This document shows positions 15,221 to 22,491 of a DNA stretch of 26,256 bases, piece after piece. Position numbers and translations under genes: made by a program. Within the stretch, counting starts at the first letter, position 1; each line of letters begins with the position of its first letter. Origin of the DNA: an uncultured Gammaproteobacteria bacterium (GTDB lineage Bacteria; Pseudomonadota; Gammaproteobacteria; UBA9214); contig CAJQOV010000115.1 of NCBI GenBank assembly GCA_905480065.1, positions 1 to 26,256 of the forward strand. The letters run 5' to 3'. The notes beneath the pieces are model-generated. The model searched no databases, had not been told where the DNA came from, and worked only from the letters and a program-made list of their open reading frames with translations.

Positions 15221-15517
15221 ATGACCACACTCGGGCTACTGTTACTGATCCTGCTTGTTGTTCTGCTCTGGCAGGCGGGCCAGCGCAGCCGTGACACTGC
15301 GATTCTGACCGCACAACAAACCTGCCGGCAGCAGGGCGTACAATTTCTCGATGGCACCGCTGCCCTGCAAAACCTGCGCCCCTACTTCACACCCGATGAA
15401 GGCCCCGGATTGCAACGCACCTATACTTTCGATTACAGCGTCGATGGTTTCGGGCGACGTACCGGATGCGTCATTCTACGCAACACCCGGGTCAGCACGG
15501 TACTGCTTGATGGTTGA
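15221..15517 (+). CDS. DUF3301 family membrane-anchored protein
   Basis: A 98-residue protein. A single N-terminal TM segment (4-18, LGLLLLILLVVLLW) is followed by QAGQRSRDTAILTAQQTCRQ, QGVQFLDGTAALQNL and LQRTYTFDYSVDGFGRRTG, which is the DUF3301 pattern. The soluble part probably faces the cytoplasm. The stop overlaps the next gene by eight bases, so the two are translationally coupled. No biochemical role is known for the family. Confidence 0.85.
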   Translation: MTTLGLLLLILLVVLLWQAGQRSRDTAILTAQQTCRQQGVQFLDGTAALQNLRPYFTPDEGPGLQRTYTFDYSVDGFGRRTGCVILRNTRVSTVLLDG

Positions 15518-15872
15518 GGAATCATCCCCACCGGGGGAATTCCAGCGCAGCCTGGCTGAACGCAGTGAAGATTACCGGCTGATCGACCAGCCAGCTGAAG
15601 ACCGGGCACATATCCGGTTCACCGGCAGTTTCGAAGGTTCCGACATCACCTGGGATGCCTGGCTGCTGGCACAGGGTGTTGGCAGTAGTGCCCGGCAGTT
15701 TATCGATATAGCCCGCTCCGGATACCCGTTGCGCCACATCACCATAGGCCTTAATGTGGCCGCCATCGACCAAGCAGTACTGTTGAAAACAATTATCATG
15801 ATCAGGAATTACCGGCGGCTCCATGTCGGTCGCCACGAATTCGGGAATCCGGACCGGAACACGAATGAATAA
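15510..15872 (+). CDS. Conserved hypothetical, coupled to DUF3301 gene
   Basis: A 120-residue soluble protein starting at the ATG inside the end of the DUF3301 gene (overlap 15510-15517). The frame is open upstream to 15351, but that part lies inside the DUF3301 gene and has no Shine-Dalgarno. Visible features are a segment with ITWDAWLLAQG, QFIDIARSGYPLRHITIGLN, and a helix that includes DQAVLLKTIIMIRNYRRL. I cannot name the family. Coupling suggests it acts with the membrane protein encoded just before it. Confidence 0.7.
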   Translation: MVEESSPPGEFQRSLAERSEDYRLIDQPAEDRAHIRFTGSFEGSDITWDAWLLAQGVGSSARQFIDIARSGYPLRHITIGLNVAAIDQAVLLKTIIMIRNYRRLHVGRHEFGNPDRNTNE

Positions 15873-15883
15873 GCAGGCTGCAC

Positions 15884-15892
15884 TGTTATAAT
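15884..15892 (+). promoter_or_regulatory. Extended -10 promoter for the 15924 gene
   Basis: TGTTATAAT: a perfect TATAAT (15887-15892) with the upstream TGN of an extended -10. No good -35 is present, as is usual for this class. The predicted start near 15899 leaves a leader of about 25 nt carrying GGAG (15914-15917). Confidence 0.6.
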
Positions 15893-15923
15893 CTTCACGG
15901 CAATTCGGAATCTGGAGCAAGGT

Positions 15924-16163
15924 ATGCCCTATTACATCTACATTATCACCGCCAATGAATCCTCACATTCCAGATCGGTCAGCCAGGTCAGCGAATTTGA
16001 TACTTTCAAACTGGCAAAAACCGAGATCAAGCGATTGCGTGCCGAACAACCGCTCGCCGCAAACCAGATTTACAAGATTATTTTTGCTGACGATACTGCA
16101 GCAGCGGAAAAGAGTCTCAAGGAAGTGCGCGAACAACCCATCGCAAGGGAGTGGGAAAAGTAA
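15924..16163 (+). CDS. Small conserved hypothetical (79 aa)
   Basis: A 79-residue soluble protein: YYIYIITANE strand, then SEFDTFKLAKTEIKRLRAEQ helix, then YKIIFADDTAAAEKSLKEVREQP. The beta-alpha-beta-alpha order suggests a small ferredoxin-like or swapped dimer fold. GGAG six bases before the ATG and an extended -10 upstream make it a genuine gene. The paralogue gene at 16175 follows closely (12 nt, or overlapping if its GTG is used), suggesting co-transcription. Function unknown. Confidence 0.75.
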   Translation: MPYYIYIITANESSHSRSVSQVSEFDTFKLAKTEIKRLRAEQPLAANQIYKIIFADDTAAAEKSLKEVREQPIAREWEK

Positions 16164-16174
16164 ATCCCGTCGCG

Positions 16175-16639
16175 ATGGATGAAAAGCAATACAAGAGCAC
16201 CTACCAGTCCATAAACGAGCGGCGCTGTGTATTCGAGAAAACCATAAACTCACGTCGCAGCACTTGCAGCAAATCCATCCGTTTTCACCTCGCAGACCGG
16301 GAGGGAATATCCTGCAGGTCCGCAGCCGGAAATGCACTGTGCACTGAGCTGCTCGCACAAATGCGCCGCAATGCCCGCTTTGCATTGCGCCTTACGCATG
16401 CGGATGGGCCGTTACCGCATGCCAAGGAAATCCGGGTTCAAACCGGCGGCATGCTTGGCCTGCAGACCGCGCTATATCCCGAGCGCCTGGGACAGGCTGA
16501 TGTAGAAGATATTATCAGCCTGATTGACAAGGGCCTGCAGCGCTACACCAGCATTGAACAGTTCCCGTACGAGGTAATCATACAGAATATTGTCCACTTC
16601 GAAGGGCGCAGGAAACGCGGGGGTCACCCTGAGGACTGA
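16175..16639 (+). CDS. Small cysteine-containing protein, paralogue of the 13855 gene
   Basis: A 154-residue protein. Cysteines occur in the first half (ERRCVFEK, STCSKSI, GISCRSA, ALCTELL), in the same zone as the Cys-rich start of the 13855 product. The later part has LPHAKEIRVQTGGMLGLQTA, VEDIISLIDKGLQRYTSIEQFPYEVIIQNI and GRRKRGG, aligning along its length with the 13855 product. The Cys positions differ between the two, so any metal site is not strictly conserved. The start is ambiguous: GTG 16151 would overlap the preceding gene, while ATG 16175 is cleaner but lacks a good Shine-Dalgarno. Its stop abuts the convergent gene at 16640. Confidence 0.72.
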   Translation: MDEKQYKSTYQSINERRCVFEKTINSRRSTCSKSIRFHLADREGISCRSAAGNALCTELLAQMRRNARFALRLTHADGPLPHAKEIRVQTGGMLGLQTALYPERLGQADVEDIISLIDKGLQRYTSIEQFPYEVIIQNIVHFEGRRKRGGHPED

Positions 16640-17311
16640 TCAGTTTTCCCCGACGGAAATCGTGTCACTTACCACCTGGCTGAGCGTTTCCACCACGGCA
16701 TCGTTCATCTCCGAATGCCGGCGCACCTGGAGATAAACCCGTTTTTTGCCATTACCGGGGCTCAGTTCAAAACCAGGCACGGCCGAATAATCGTGCCAGT
16801 CGGTGTCACTGAAATCCGGTCGTTCACTGGCCCGGTATTGCGTGACCGCACCTGACAGTGAAATATCCAGTGTCACCTGACGTGATGCGGCTTTTGCAGC
16901 ACCCCTGTTGATGGAAAAACCGGTTATCTGCAAACCACCCTGCTGCTGCGCAGAGCTGTTGCCGGTCGTATGGCAGATTGGTCCGCCGCCGCCGCCAGTC
17001 ATGGATAGCACCAGCATACGATTGCTATTGGAAGTGACCATCATTTCCTGTTCCCCCATGTAACCGTCCCTGCTCGCGGTAACCAGTAACTGCGCCCCGG
17101 GCAGTGATTCAAACACGACGTAGCCATTGGCATCAGTATTTTTTGCGCCAAACTGGTCAATGCGTGCCTGGGTTCCCAGGCATACTGAGACCCCGGCCAG
17201 TGGCTTGCTGGCCCCTCGCTCAAAAACCCGGATCCGCAAATCAGCGGCCAGTGCCACCTGCGCAGCAGTGACCAGTACAGCTAATGAAATCACACTCAAT
17301 ATCCGCTTCAT
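16640..17311 (-). CDS. Secreted protein with carboxypeptidase-regulatory-like (Ig-like) domain
   Basis: A 223-residue exported protein. The signal peptide (SVISLAVLVTAAQVALA) ends in an ALA-A cleavage site near residue 22. Residues 23-105 form a regulatory-like beta-sandwich (LRIRVFERGASKPLAGVSVC, TDANGYVVFESLPGAQLLV, a TASRDGYMG turn), as used in cell-surface proteins. A Gly-run (MTGGGGGPIC) links to a C-terminal beta domain (residues 125-220) with YRASERPDFSDTDWHDYS. The likely location is periplasm or surface. No catalytic motif is visible. It is convergent with the 16175 gene. Confidence 0.8.
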   Translation of the reverse strand: MKRILSVISLAVLVTAAQVALAADLRIRVFERGASKPLAGVSVCLGTQARIDQFGAKNTDANGYVVFESLPGAQLLVTASRDGYMGEQEMMVTSNSNRMLVLSMTGGGGGPICHTTGNSSAQQQGGLQITGFSINRGAAKAASRQVTLDISLSGAVTQYRASERPDFSDTDWHDYSAVPGFELSPGNGKKRVYLQVRRHSEMNDAVVETLSQVVSDTISVGEN

Positions 17312-17466
17312 AGGACTCGCCCCGCTACCAGTAGTTAACAGTCATAAGCAGTTGTTGATAATAATCCTGCCCGAATATCCGGCCATCTGGTTAATCACAC
17401 GAAACCGGCCTTGTTTGCCGGAATCCTGAATCACCACCCCGGCATTTCCCCGCTGCATCACCGTGA

Positions 17467-17877
17467 TCAGTTTGTCCGTGCCGCGCCCTGCTTAGCGAGA
17501 CCCAGCAATACCTCACGCAAGTTCTGCTCCTGAACAGGGAAACACAGCGCATGGTGTATCGGCAGCCGCTCGCGCAACCGCTCAAATTGCGGATAAAATT
17601 CTTCTTCATAAAATACGATCACCCGCGTTTCCGGCAACCTCTGTACTACCGCCAGCAGCGATTCCAGACTGCTGGTCCGGTCGCGGAAATCCGACTGAAA
17701 GTTGAACTCCGCGACAATCACATCCGGACATCGCCCACGCATTCCGGCTATCGCCTTGCGCATCCGTGTTTCGATCACCACTTCATAACCCAGACTTTCA
17801 TATAACGGCCGGAAATTCGGATACCCGCCCAATTCTATAATGGATAGTAAAAGTTTTGACGCTTCCTGACTGCACAT
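17467..17877 (-). CDS. Receiver-like protein with Glu at the phosphoacceptor position
   Basis: A 136-residue protein with an alternating strand/helix pattern similar to CheY-type receivers: LLLSIIELGG, YESLGYEVVIET, CPDVIVAEFNF, LPETRVIVFYEE, HALCFPVQEQNLREVLLGL. At the end of the third strand, where receivers carry the phospho-accepting Asp, the sequence reads VIVAEF, with Glu. The paired acidic residues after strand 1 are also missing (SIIELGG). It would therefore be a pseudo-receiver that is not regulated by phosphorylation. The Shine-Dalgarno AGGAG is eleven bases from the ATG, a little long. Function unknown; family naming is tentative. Confidence 0.72.
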   Translation of the reverse strand: MCSQEASKLLLSIIELGGYPNFRPLYESLGYEVVIETRMRKAIAGMRGRCPDVIVAEFNFQSDFRDRTSSLESLLAVVQRLPETRVIVFYEEEFYPQFERLRERLPIHHALCFPVQEQNLREVLLGLAKQGAARTN

Positions 17878-18055
17878 TCGTTCACAGACTCCTGCATGGC
17901 TTGCGGATCGCGCCGCGTTGGGGGGATACGCTGCGATCCCCGGCCCAGTCCTGCAGGCCGGCAGTTTATAAAAGACCGGTTGGCATCAGCTCCATTTCCC
18001 CGGAATTTACCTTATTTTACAAAGCATCGGCCCGAATAACCCGGAACAACAGCGC

Positions 18056-18077
18056 TATTATATTGAATAATATAATA
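18056..18077. promoter_or_regulatory. AT-rich palindrome upstream of sulfur globule gene 1, candidate operator
   Basis: TATTATATT-GAAT-AATATAATA is a perfect 9-bp inverted repeat around a 4-nt centre, within an AT-rich tract (18055-18145) in an otherwise GC-rich region. AT-rich palindromes are typical operators for BigR/SqrR-type ArsR repressors, and one is encoded about 600 bp downstream. Binding is an inference. Confidence 0.4.
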
Positions 18078-18111
18078 ATAATATTTATTTAAAATTTTAT
18101 TAAATTACCTA

Positions 18112-18138
18112 TTGCTTATTTAAGCATTTGCTTATATA
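18112..18138 (+). promoter_or_regulatory. Candidate promoter of sulfur globule gene 1
   Basis: TTGCTT (18112-18117), 15-bp spacer, TATATA (18133-18138), with TGCT immediately before the -10. The predicted start near 18145 gives a leader of about 68 nt. It aligns without gaps to the element before sulfur globule gene 2 (ATTTGCTTATAT against ATCTGCTTATAT). It contains a 6-bp inverted repeat TGCTTATTTAAGCA (18113-18126). Confidence 0.55.
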
Positions 18139-18212
18139 TTTTTACTGTCCCTGGTGACAAACCAAATTGAAACCGAAATTTTTTCTTACATCTGACATTG
18201 AGGAGAAACGAC

Positions 18213-18542
18213 ATGAAGACTATCGCAACTGTAATTACTGCTGCCACTCTGGTTATCGCCTCTGGCGCCGCTTCTGCCTGGGGCTGGGGTCCGTTCGGTA
18301 ACAACGGCTACAACGACGGCTACGGTGACGGCTGGGGAGACGGCAATTTCGACGGCGGCTTCAGCATGAACTTCAGTGGTCATGGTAGTGGTCTTGGTTA
18401 CGGTCGTGGCTACAACAACTACTACGGCGGCTATGCCCCTTACTACGGTTATGCTCCGTACGGCTATGCTCCTTATGGCTATGCCCCGGTTGCTGCTCCG
18501 GTTGCACCGACTGCTCCGGCTGCTGACACGACTGCCAAGTAA
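18213..18542 (+). CDS. Sulfur globule family protein (copy 1)
   Basis: A 109-residue exported structural protein. Sulfur globule proteins form the protein envelope of periplasmic sulfur deposits in sulfur-oxidising bacteria. The signal peptide MKTIATVITAATLVIASGAA ends near ASA; the mature part is Gly/Asn/Tyr/Asp-rich: WGWGPFGNNGYNDGYGDGW, FSMNFSGHGSGLGYGRGYNN, then tandem YGYAPYGYAPYGYAP repeats and a Pro/Ala tail (APVAAPVAPTAPAAD). GAGGAG (18200-18205) lies seven bases before the ATG. A strong intrinsic terminator follows. It is paralogous to the gene at 25539-25846. The sulfur globule assignment is from composition and motif resemblance. Confidence 0.85.
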   Translation: MKTIATVITAATLVIASGAASAWGWGPFGNNGYNDGYGDGWGDGNFDGGFSMNFSGHGSGLGYGRGYNNYYGGYAPYYGYAPYGYAPYGYAPVAAPVAPTAPAADTTAK

Positions 18543-18570
18543 TTCAGTCTGACAAGCCAGAAAAGCAAAA

Positions 18571-18601
18571 CGGGGGACCTTAGCGGTCCCCCGTTTTTTT
18601 T
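18571..18601. terminator. Bidirectional intrinsic terminator between sulfur globule gene 1 and the ArsR gene
   Basis: A perfect 9-bp stem CGGGGGACC/GGTCCCCCG with 5-nt loop TTAGC, then eight Ts on the plus strand. On the minus strand the stem is followed by TTTTGCTTTT, so it can also terminate the convergent repressor gene. Confidence 0.93.
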
Positions 18602-18623
18602 GCCCATCAGAAAGCCAGCGTTT

Positions 18624-18953
18624 TTATTCGGGCGGCAGATCCGTCAGGTTGGTCTGGCAGAGCACCCCGCGCATGGTGCCGATCAGATCAAGCAACTTCT
18701 CATTACTTACGCTGTAATAGATACGATTGGCATCACGTCGCGAGCGGACAATATTCTTGTTGCGTAACTGGTCGAGGTGCTGGGATACATTGCTCTGCGA
18801 TGTACCGATCTTCTCGACTATCTCACCGACCGACATTTCCTGATTACCCAGGGTACACAGGATTTTCCAGCGCAACGGGTGCCCCATGGCCTTGAGCGCC
18901 TCCGCTGTGAGGGTAATATCTTCTTCCGGCAATGTTCCTTCGGTATCCGCCAT
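18624..18953 (-). CDS. ArsR-family repressor with the SqrR/BigR sulfide-sensing cysteine pair
   Basis: A 109-residue winged-helix dimeric regulator. The DNA-binding core is GTSQSNVSQHLDQLRNKNIV (recognition helix region) with wing SRRDANRIYYSVS. Cysteines lie at C33 (RWKILCTLG) and C99 (GVLCQT), 66 residues apart. SqrR (C41/C107) and BigR (C42/C108) have the same 66-residue spacing and the same ILC context, and there the two form a tetrasulfide bridge with persulfides, releasing DNA. Metal-sensing ELCV(C)D motifs of ArsR/SmtB are missing. AGGAG sits seven bases before the ATG. It is convergent with sulfur globule gene 1 and upstream of a histidine kinase unit, so the plausible role is derepressing sulfur genes on sulfide exposure. 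Confidence 0.85.
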   Translation of the reverse strand: MADTEGTLPEEDITLTAEALKAMGHPLRWKILCTLGNQEMSVGEIVEKIGTSQSNVSQHLDQLRNKNIVRSRRDANRIYYSVSNEKLLDLIGTMRGVLCQTNLTDLPPE

Positions 18954-19027
18954 TGATAACTCCTGATCTTGCTCAAGCTAGTGTACGTTTTGCCCGTAAT
19001 CTTGCAAACCTGTATCCCCGATACTGT

Positions 19028-19879
19028 TCAGGCAACACCTGCACGAGTATACCCCGTCATATCTTTTGCGATGCAGATAATGTCGGTTATTGCGCCTGAC
19101 TCGTCACTGATAGCAGTGCGTGAAAACAGTATCGGGACCCTGCGCTGATCCTTGGCAATGAAACTTGCCTCAATACTGCTGATAGTGCCGGTGCGGATAA
19201 GCGCCTCCAGCCAGGTGCCCATGAATGCGTTCGCCTGTTCCGCCTCTTCCTCTTCAAATACGTCACCGATTGCCATACCCAGCAGATCGGACTGCTGATA
19301 ATCGAGCAGGCGACATGCACTCGGATTCACAGCAGTAATCGCGCCTGCCGGATTGAGTACCAGCAGTGCTTCACCCATGTTATTGATGATCTTTTCCAGG
19401 TATAAACGTGCTTCCCGCAATTCACGAGTACGCTCCTCGACCAGCGCTTCAAGCCGCGTGTTGAGCTCGCGTTCTTTCTCGATCAGCCGCAGGTAGGTGC
19501 TGATCTTGTTGATAAGCTGGTTGTCATCTATTGGCTTGAGGAGATAGTCAGCCGCACCGACCTCGTAACCTTTTTTCTGGAACTCGTCTGTTTTATAGGC
19601 TGCGGTAAGGAAGATAATTGGTATGTCACGGGTCTTCTGACGCACCTTGAGCATGGAAGCGGTCTGGAAACCGTCCATTTCCGGCATTTGTACATCCAGG
19701 ACAATCAGGTCTATGCGCGGGTTCCGCAAGGCAATATCAAGCGCTGCCTGCCCTGAGTCAGCCTCCAGCACTTCAACATCCATGTACTGGTTGATCAACG
19801 TGCGCAGGGTAAACAGATTATTCTCATTGTCATCGACAATCAGTATCCGAAATCCCGTATAGCGTTTCCTGTCACTCAT
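19028..19879 (-). CDS. REC-coiled coil-PAS protein without output or kinase domain
   Basis: A 283-residue cytoplasmic protein. The receiver domain (residues 10-125) has acidic pair DD at 16-17 (ILIVDDNENN), phosphoacceptor D62 (LIVLDVQMPEMDG), LTA switch and K in LLKPIDD. A coiled coil follows (about 128-160, EKERELNTRLEALVEERTRE), then a PAS domain (about 165-275) with NMGEALLVLNPAGAITAVN, a FEEEEAEQANAF segment and a PAC-like IICIAKDMTGY end. Nothing follows after residue 283, whereas such modules usually continue into HisKA/HATPase, GGDEF or HTH. The start ATG (19877-19879) has GGAAGG upstream and overlaps the kinase stop by eight bases, so it is the partner of the hybrid kinase; signalling by protein interaction is inferred. 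Confidence 0.9.
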   Translation of the reverse strand: MSDRKRYTGFRILIVDDNENNLFTLRTLINQYMDVEVLEADSGQAALDIALRNPRIDLIVLDVQMPEMDGFQTASMLKVRQKTRDIPIIFLTAAYKTDEFQKKGYEVGAADYLLKPIDDNQLINKISTYLRLIEKERELNTRLEALVEERTRELREARLYLEKIINNMGEALLVLNPAGAITAVNPSACRLLDYQQSDLLGMAIGDVFEEEEAEQANAFMGTWLEALIRTGTISSIEASFIAKDQRRVPILFSRTAISDESGAITDIICIAKDMTGYTRAGVA

Positions 19880-22220
19880 CAGCCTTCCCCGGCGCAGCTG
19901 CAACATAGCAGTCCAGCACTTTCTTGAGTTCTATTGCCTCTATCGGCTTGACTATACAGTCAGTTGCCCCTGCTTCCCGGCACATGCGCAGATCCGTTTC
20001 CGTTCCCTTGGTGGTCAGCGCGATTACCGGCATGTCACGCAAGCGTTGCTGCTGCCGGATAAGCCGGATAACTTCATAGCCATCCATGCCGGGCATCATT
20101 ATATCCATAAACACCAGGCTGAAATCGCCCCCTGTCGACAACGTTTCAAGCGCCTCGGGCCCGTCACCGGCCGCCATGACCTGTAGATTCCAGCGCTCCA
20201 GCAAAGGCGTTAGCGCAAGCAGGTTGCGCACATCGTCATCCACCAGGAGCCCCCTTGCCGCACCATAATCTGCGTCAGGAATGACCGTATCATCCATGCG
20301 TCCCGCCCTACCGGCAGTTACCTGATCAGTGACTGATTTCTGCGGTTCACCCGGCAATTCGGCCGGCAGTAACAGCGAAAATATCGATCCGGCACCGGGC
20401 GCGCTCTCGATATGTATATCTCCACCCAGCAACCAGGCCAGTTCACGACTGATGGTAAGGCCCAGCCCGGTACCACCAAAACGCCGGCTCGTCGAACCAT
20501 CGGCCTGCTTGAATGCCTCGAACACCAGGCCCTGCTTGTCGGCTGCAATACCAATACCGGTGTCCGCAACCCGGATACTGACCGGGTATTCGCCAGCGCC
20601 ATTCTCACCCGGCCTGAGCTCCACGCGGATACTGCCCTGGCTGGTGAATTTAACTGCATTGGACAGAAAATTTATCAGGATCTGGCGTATTTTCTCGCTA
20701 TCACTGATGATTGACTCCGGCACCGCCGGGTCTGCCACGAACTCCAGTGACAGGTGTTTTTCATCCAGCTGCGGTCGCATAAGCTCCAGGACGTGGTCAA
20801 TCAGCTGGCGCAATTGCACCGGCTCCGCGACCAGCGTCATCTGTCGTGCATCGATACGGGATAAATCCAGAATGTTATCGATCAGCGCCTTCAGATCCGT
20901 GCCCGCCTTATTGATTACCTGCGCCTGCCTGCTTTGTTCGGCAGGCAGTTTGCCATCTGATAACATTTTTGAAAGCAGCAAAATGGAGTTCAACGGAGTG
21001 CGCAATTCGTGGCTCACGTTGGCCAGGAATTCCGACTTGTAACGATTGGACTCCTCAAGTTCTGCCGCGTAGTCGCGCAACGCGCGGGTATTCGCTGCAT
21101 GGGTTGCAGCCAATTGCGTCAGGTTCTGTCCCAGCTGCTGCAATTCGCGCGGCTGCGACCAGGAGAAGACCACTTCTTCATCGCGCTCCAGCACCCGGGC
21201 AATCTGCTCGGTAAGTTCCTGCCCCAGACGATCGATCCTGACCGCGATAAGGCGTGCCACCACAAAAACCACCAGCAGGAGGCCAACAGCAATCAATACG
21301 ACACGCAGTTCCACTGCTCGCTGCAACATGGAAAGTGGCGAGGCATCAACACTGCGACCAACCCAGAGCGTGCCTGAATCCTCGGTATCAAACAGCGGAA
21401 CCCACAATACCTGCTGGCTACCGTATTCCCATAGCGCCAGCTCACCCGCGCTGAACACCTGCCGTAACCCCTGGAAATCATCGAACGCAGAACCGGGGCG
21501 GGTCTCTTCACTCGCGGACGGAAGGTATTGCCCGTCACCGAGTACCCAGTAGTTGCCGCGGTATGCACTGGCCAGACCGCCAAGATCGATATACACAATA
21601 ACCATGCCACGCTGCTCTGGCAGCTCGCCGTTATCCGGCGTCAACATCGGGATCACTACCGGGCTGACCAGACTCATCTGCATGAACCGGTTTGGCGCGA
21701 CTTTGCTTGCCGCCCGGTCAAATATGATCGGACCATTCATCACATTGCCAGGGCGCAGTATCATGCCCGCCTTGTGCAAAGCGGGATTTACATCCGCGTG
21801 GGGTTCAGTCTTGATCTCCAGTCGAGCGGTCTTGTAATTGCGGTCAAGCCAGAACTCGGGAACACCTTTAGCATCGAGAAACAGGATTTGTGTTACGTCC
21901 AGCTGATCGCTCATCACCTGGTTTACCCAGTTGACGTAGCTTTCCCGCGCCGACTTGATGGTTTGATCATTCTGTTTATCCTGAGCACCGCGCAACAGTC
22001 CGGGTTCAGGCATTTTTGCCAGCAACCTGACCATCTCGTGACGTCGAGCCAGGTGTTGATCCAGATCACCAAACTCGGCCCGCAGATTTTGCAGGTGGGC
22101 CTTTTGATACAGTAATTCGATCTTGTCAAAGATCATCGGCACATTGATGGCAAAGGCAACCAGCAATGGAATCATGCCGAACATAATCAGGTAAAGGGAA
22201 ATCCGGGTACGCAGTTTCAT
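19872..22220 (-). CDS. Hybrid sensor histidine kinase (periplasmic sensor, HAMP, HisKA, HATPase, REC)
   Basis: A 782-residue membrane kinase. TM1 (8-28), a large periplasmic sensor (29-304) with a dCache-like pattern (VTQILFLDAKGVPEFWLDR, SLVSPVVIPM, WVLGDGQYLPS), TM2 (305-324), HAMP-like linker, HisKA with H404 in SHELRTPLNS, HATPase_c with NFLSNAVKFT (N-box), DTGIGI (553-558) and GGTGLGL, and a C-terminal receiver with DDD at 661-663, phosphoacceptor D706 (FMDIMMPGMDG) and KPIE. All catalytic residues are intact, so phosphorelay His to Asp is expected. A GGTGG lies before the ATG. The downstream REC-PAS gene overlaps by eight bases. The ligand is unknown; the neighbourhood hints at sulfur compounds. 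Confidence 0.95.
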   Translation of the reverse strand: MKLRTRISLYLIMFGMIPLLVAFAINVPMIFDKIELLYQKAHLQNLRAEFGDLDQHLARRHEMVRLLAKMPEPGLLRGAQDKQNDQTIKSARESYVNWVNQVMSDQLDVTQILFLDAKGVPEFWLDRNYKTARLEIKTEPHADVNPALHKAGMILRPGNVMNGPIIFDRAASKVAPNRFMQMSLVSPVVIPMLTPDNGELPEQRGMVIVYIDLGGLASAYRGNYWVLGDGQYLPSASEETRPGSAFDDFQGLRQVFSAGELALWEYGSQQVLWVPLFDTEDSGTLWVGRSVDASPLSMLQRAVELRVVLIAVGLLLVVFVVARLIAVRIDRLGQELTEQIARVLERDEEVVFSWSQPRELQQLGQNLTQLAATHAANTRALRDYAAELEESNRYKSEFLANVSHELRTPLNSILLLSKMLSDGKLPAEQSRQAQVINKAGTDLKALIDNILDLSRIDARQMTLVAEPVQLRQLIDHVLELMRPQLDEKHLSLEFVADPAVPESIISDSEKIRQILINFLSNAVKFTSQGSIRVELRPGENGAGEYPVSIRVADTGIGIAADKQGLVFEAFKQADGSTSRRFGGTGLGLTISRELAWLLGGDIHIESAPGAGSIFSLLLPAELPGEPQKSVTDQVTAGRAGRMDDTVIPDADYGAARGLLVDDDVRNLLALTPLLERWNLQVMAAGDGPEALETLSTGGDFSLVFMDIMMPGMDGYEVIRLIRQQQRLRDMPVIALTTKGTETDLRMCREAGATDCIVKPIEAIELKKVLDCYVAAAPGKADE

Positions 22221-22491
22221 CTGCCACCTGTCACACTGTATTCGCCGTTACGTAACCGCATCGGAGCTACTTTAACACGGGCACCGACAGTCCTGTGCTA
22301 CTCCTGTAATGACTAACAACAGTTTCGGGCAGAATGACCAGGGTCCGTAATGGGTAATGGCAGCCGCGGGGTTGGATGGCGGTAACCCGATCAAGCGCCG
22401 GCGGCAACAGCACAATACTGCTCAACGAACCTGTGCACTGCATCGATCGGCGCAATCAGGCCAGCAGCAGTGACCCGGCCGCCTCACCCGG

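Noticed and set aside
15024..15224. A 66-codon plus-strand frame overlapping the DUF3301 start as ATGA
   Set aside because: The protein has no recognisable pattern, the frame has no Shine-Dalgarno, and its position can be explained by chance.
18061..18140. AT-rich tract as a replication origin or mobile element end
   Set aside because: No DnaA-box array or iterons, and no terminal repeats or transposase; position and alignment fit a promoter.
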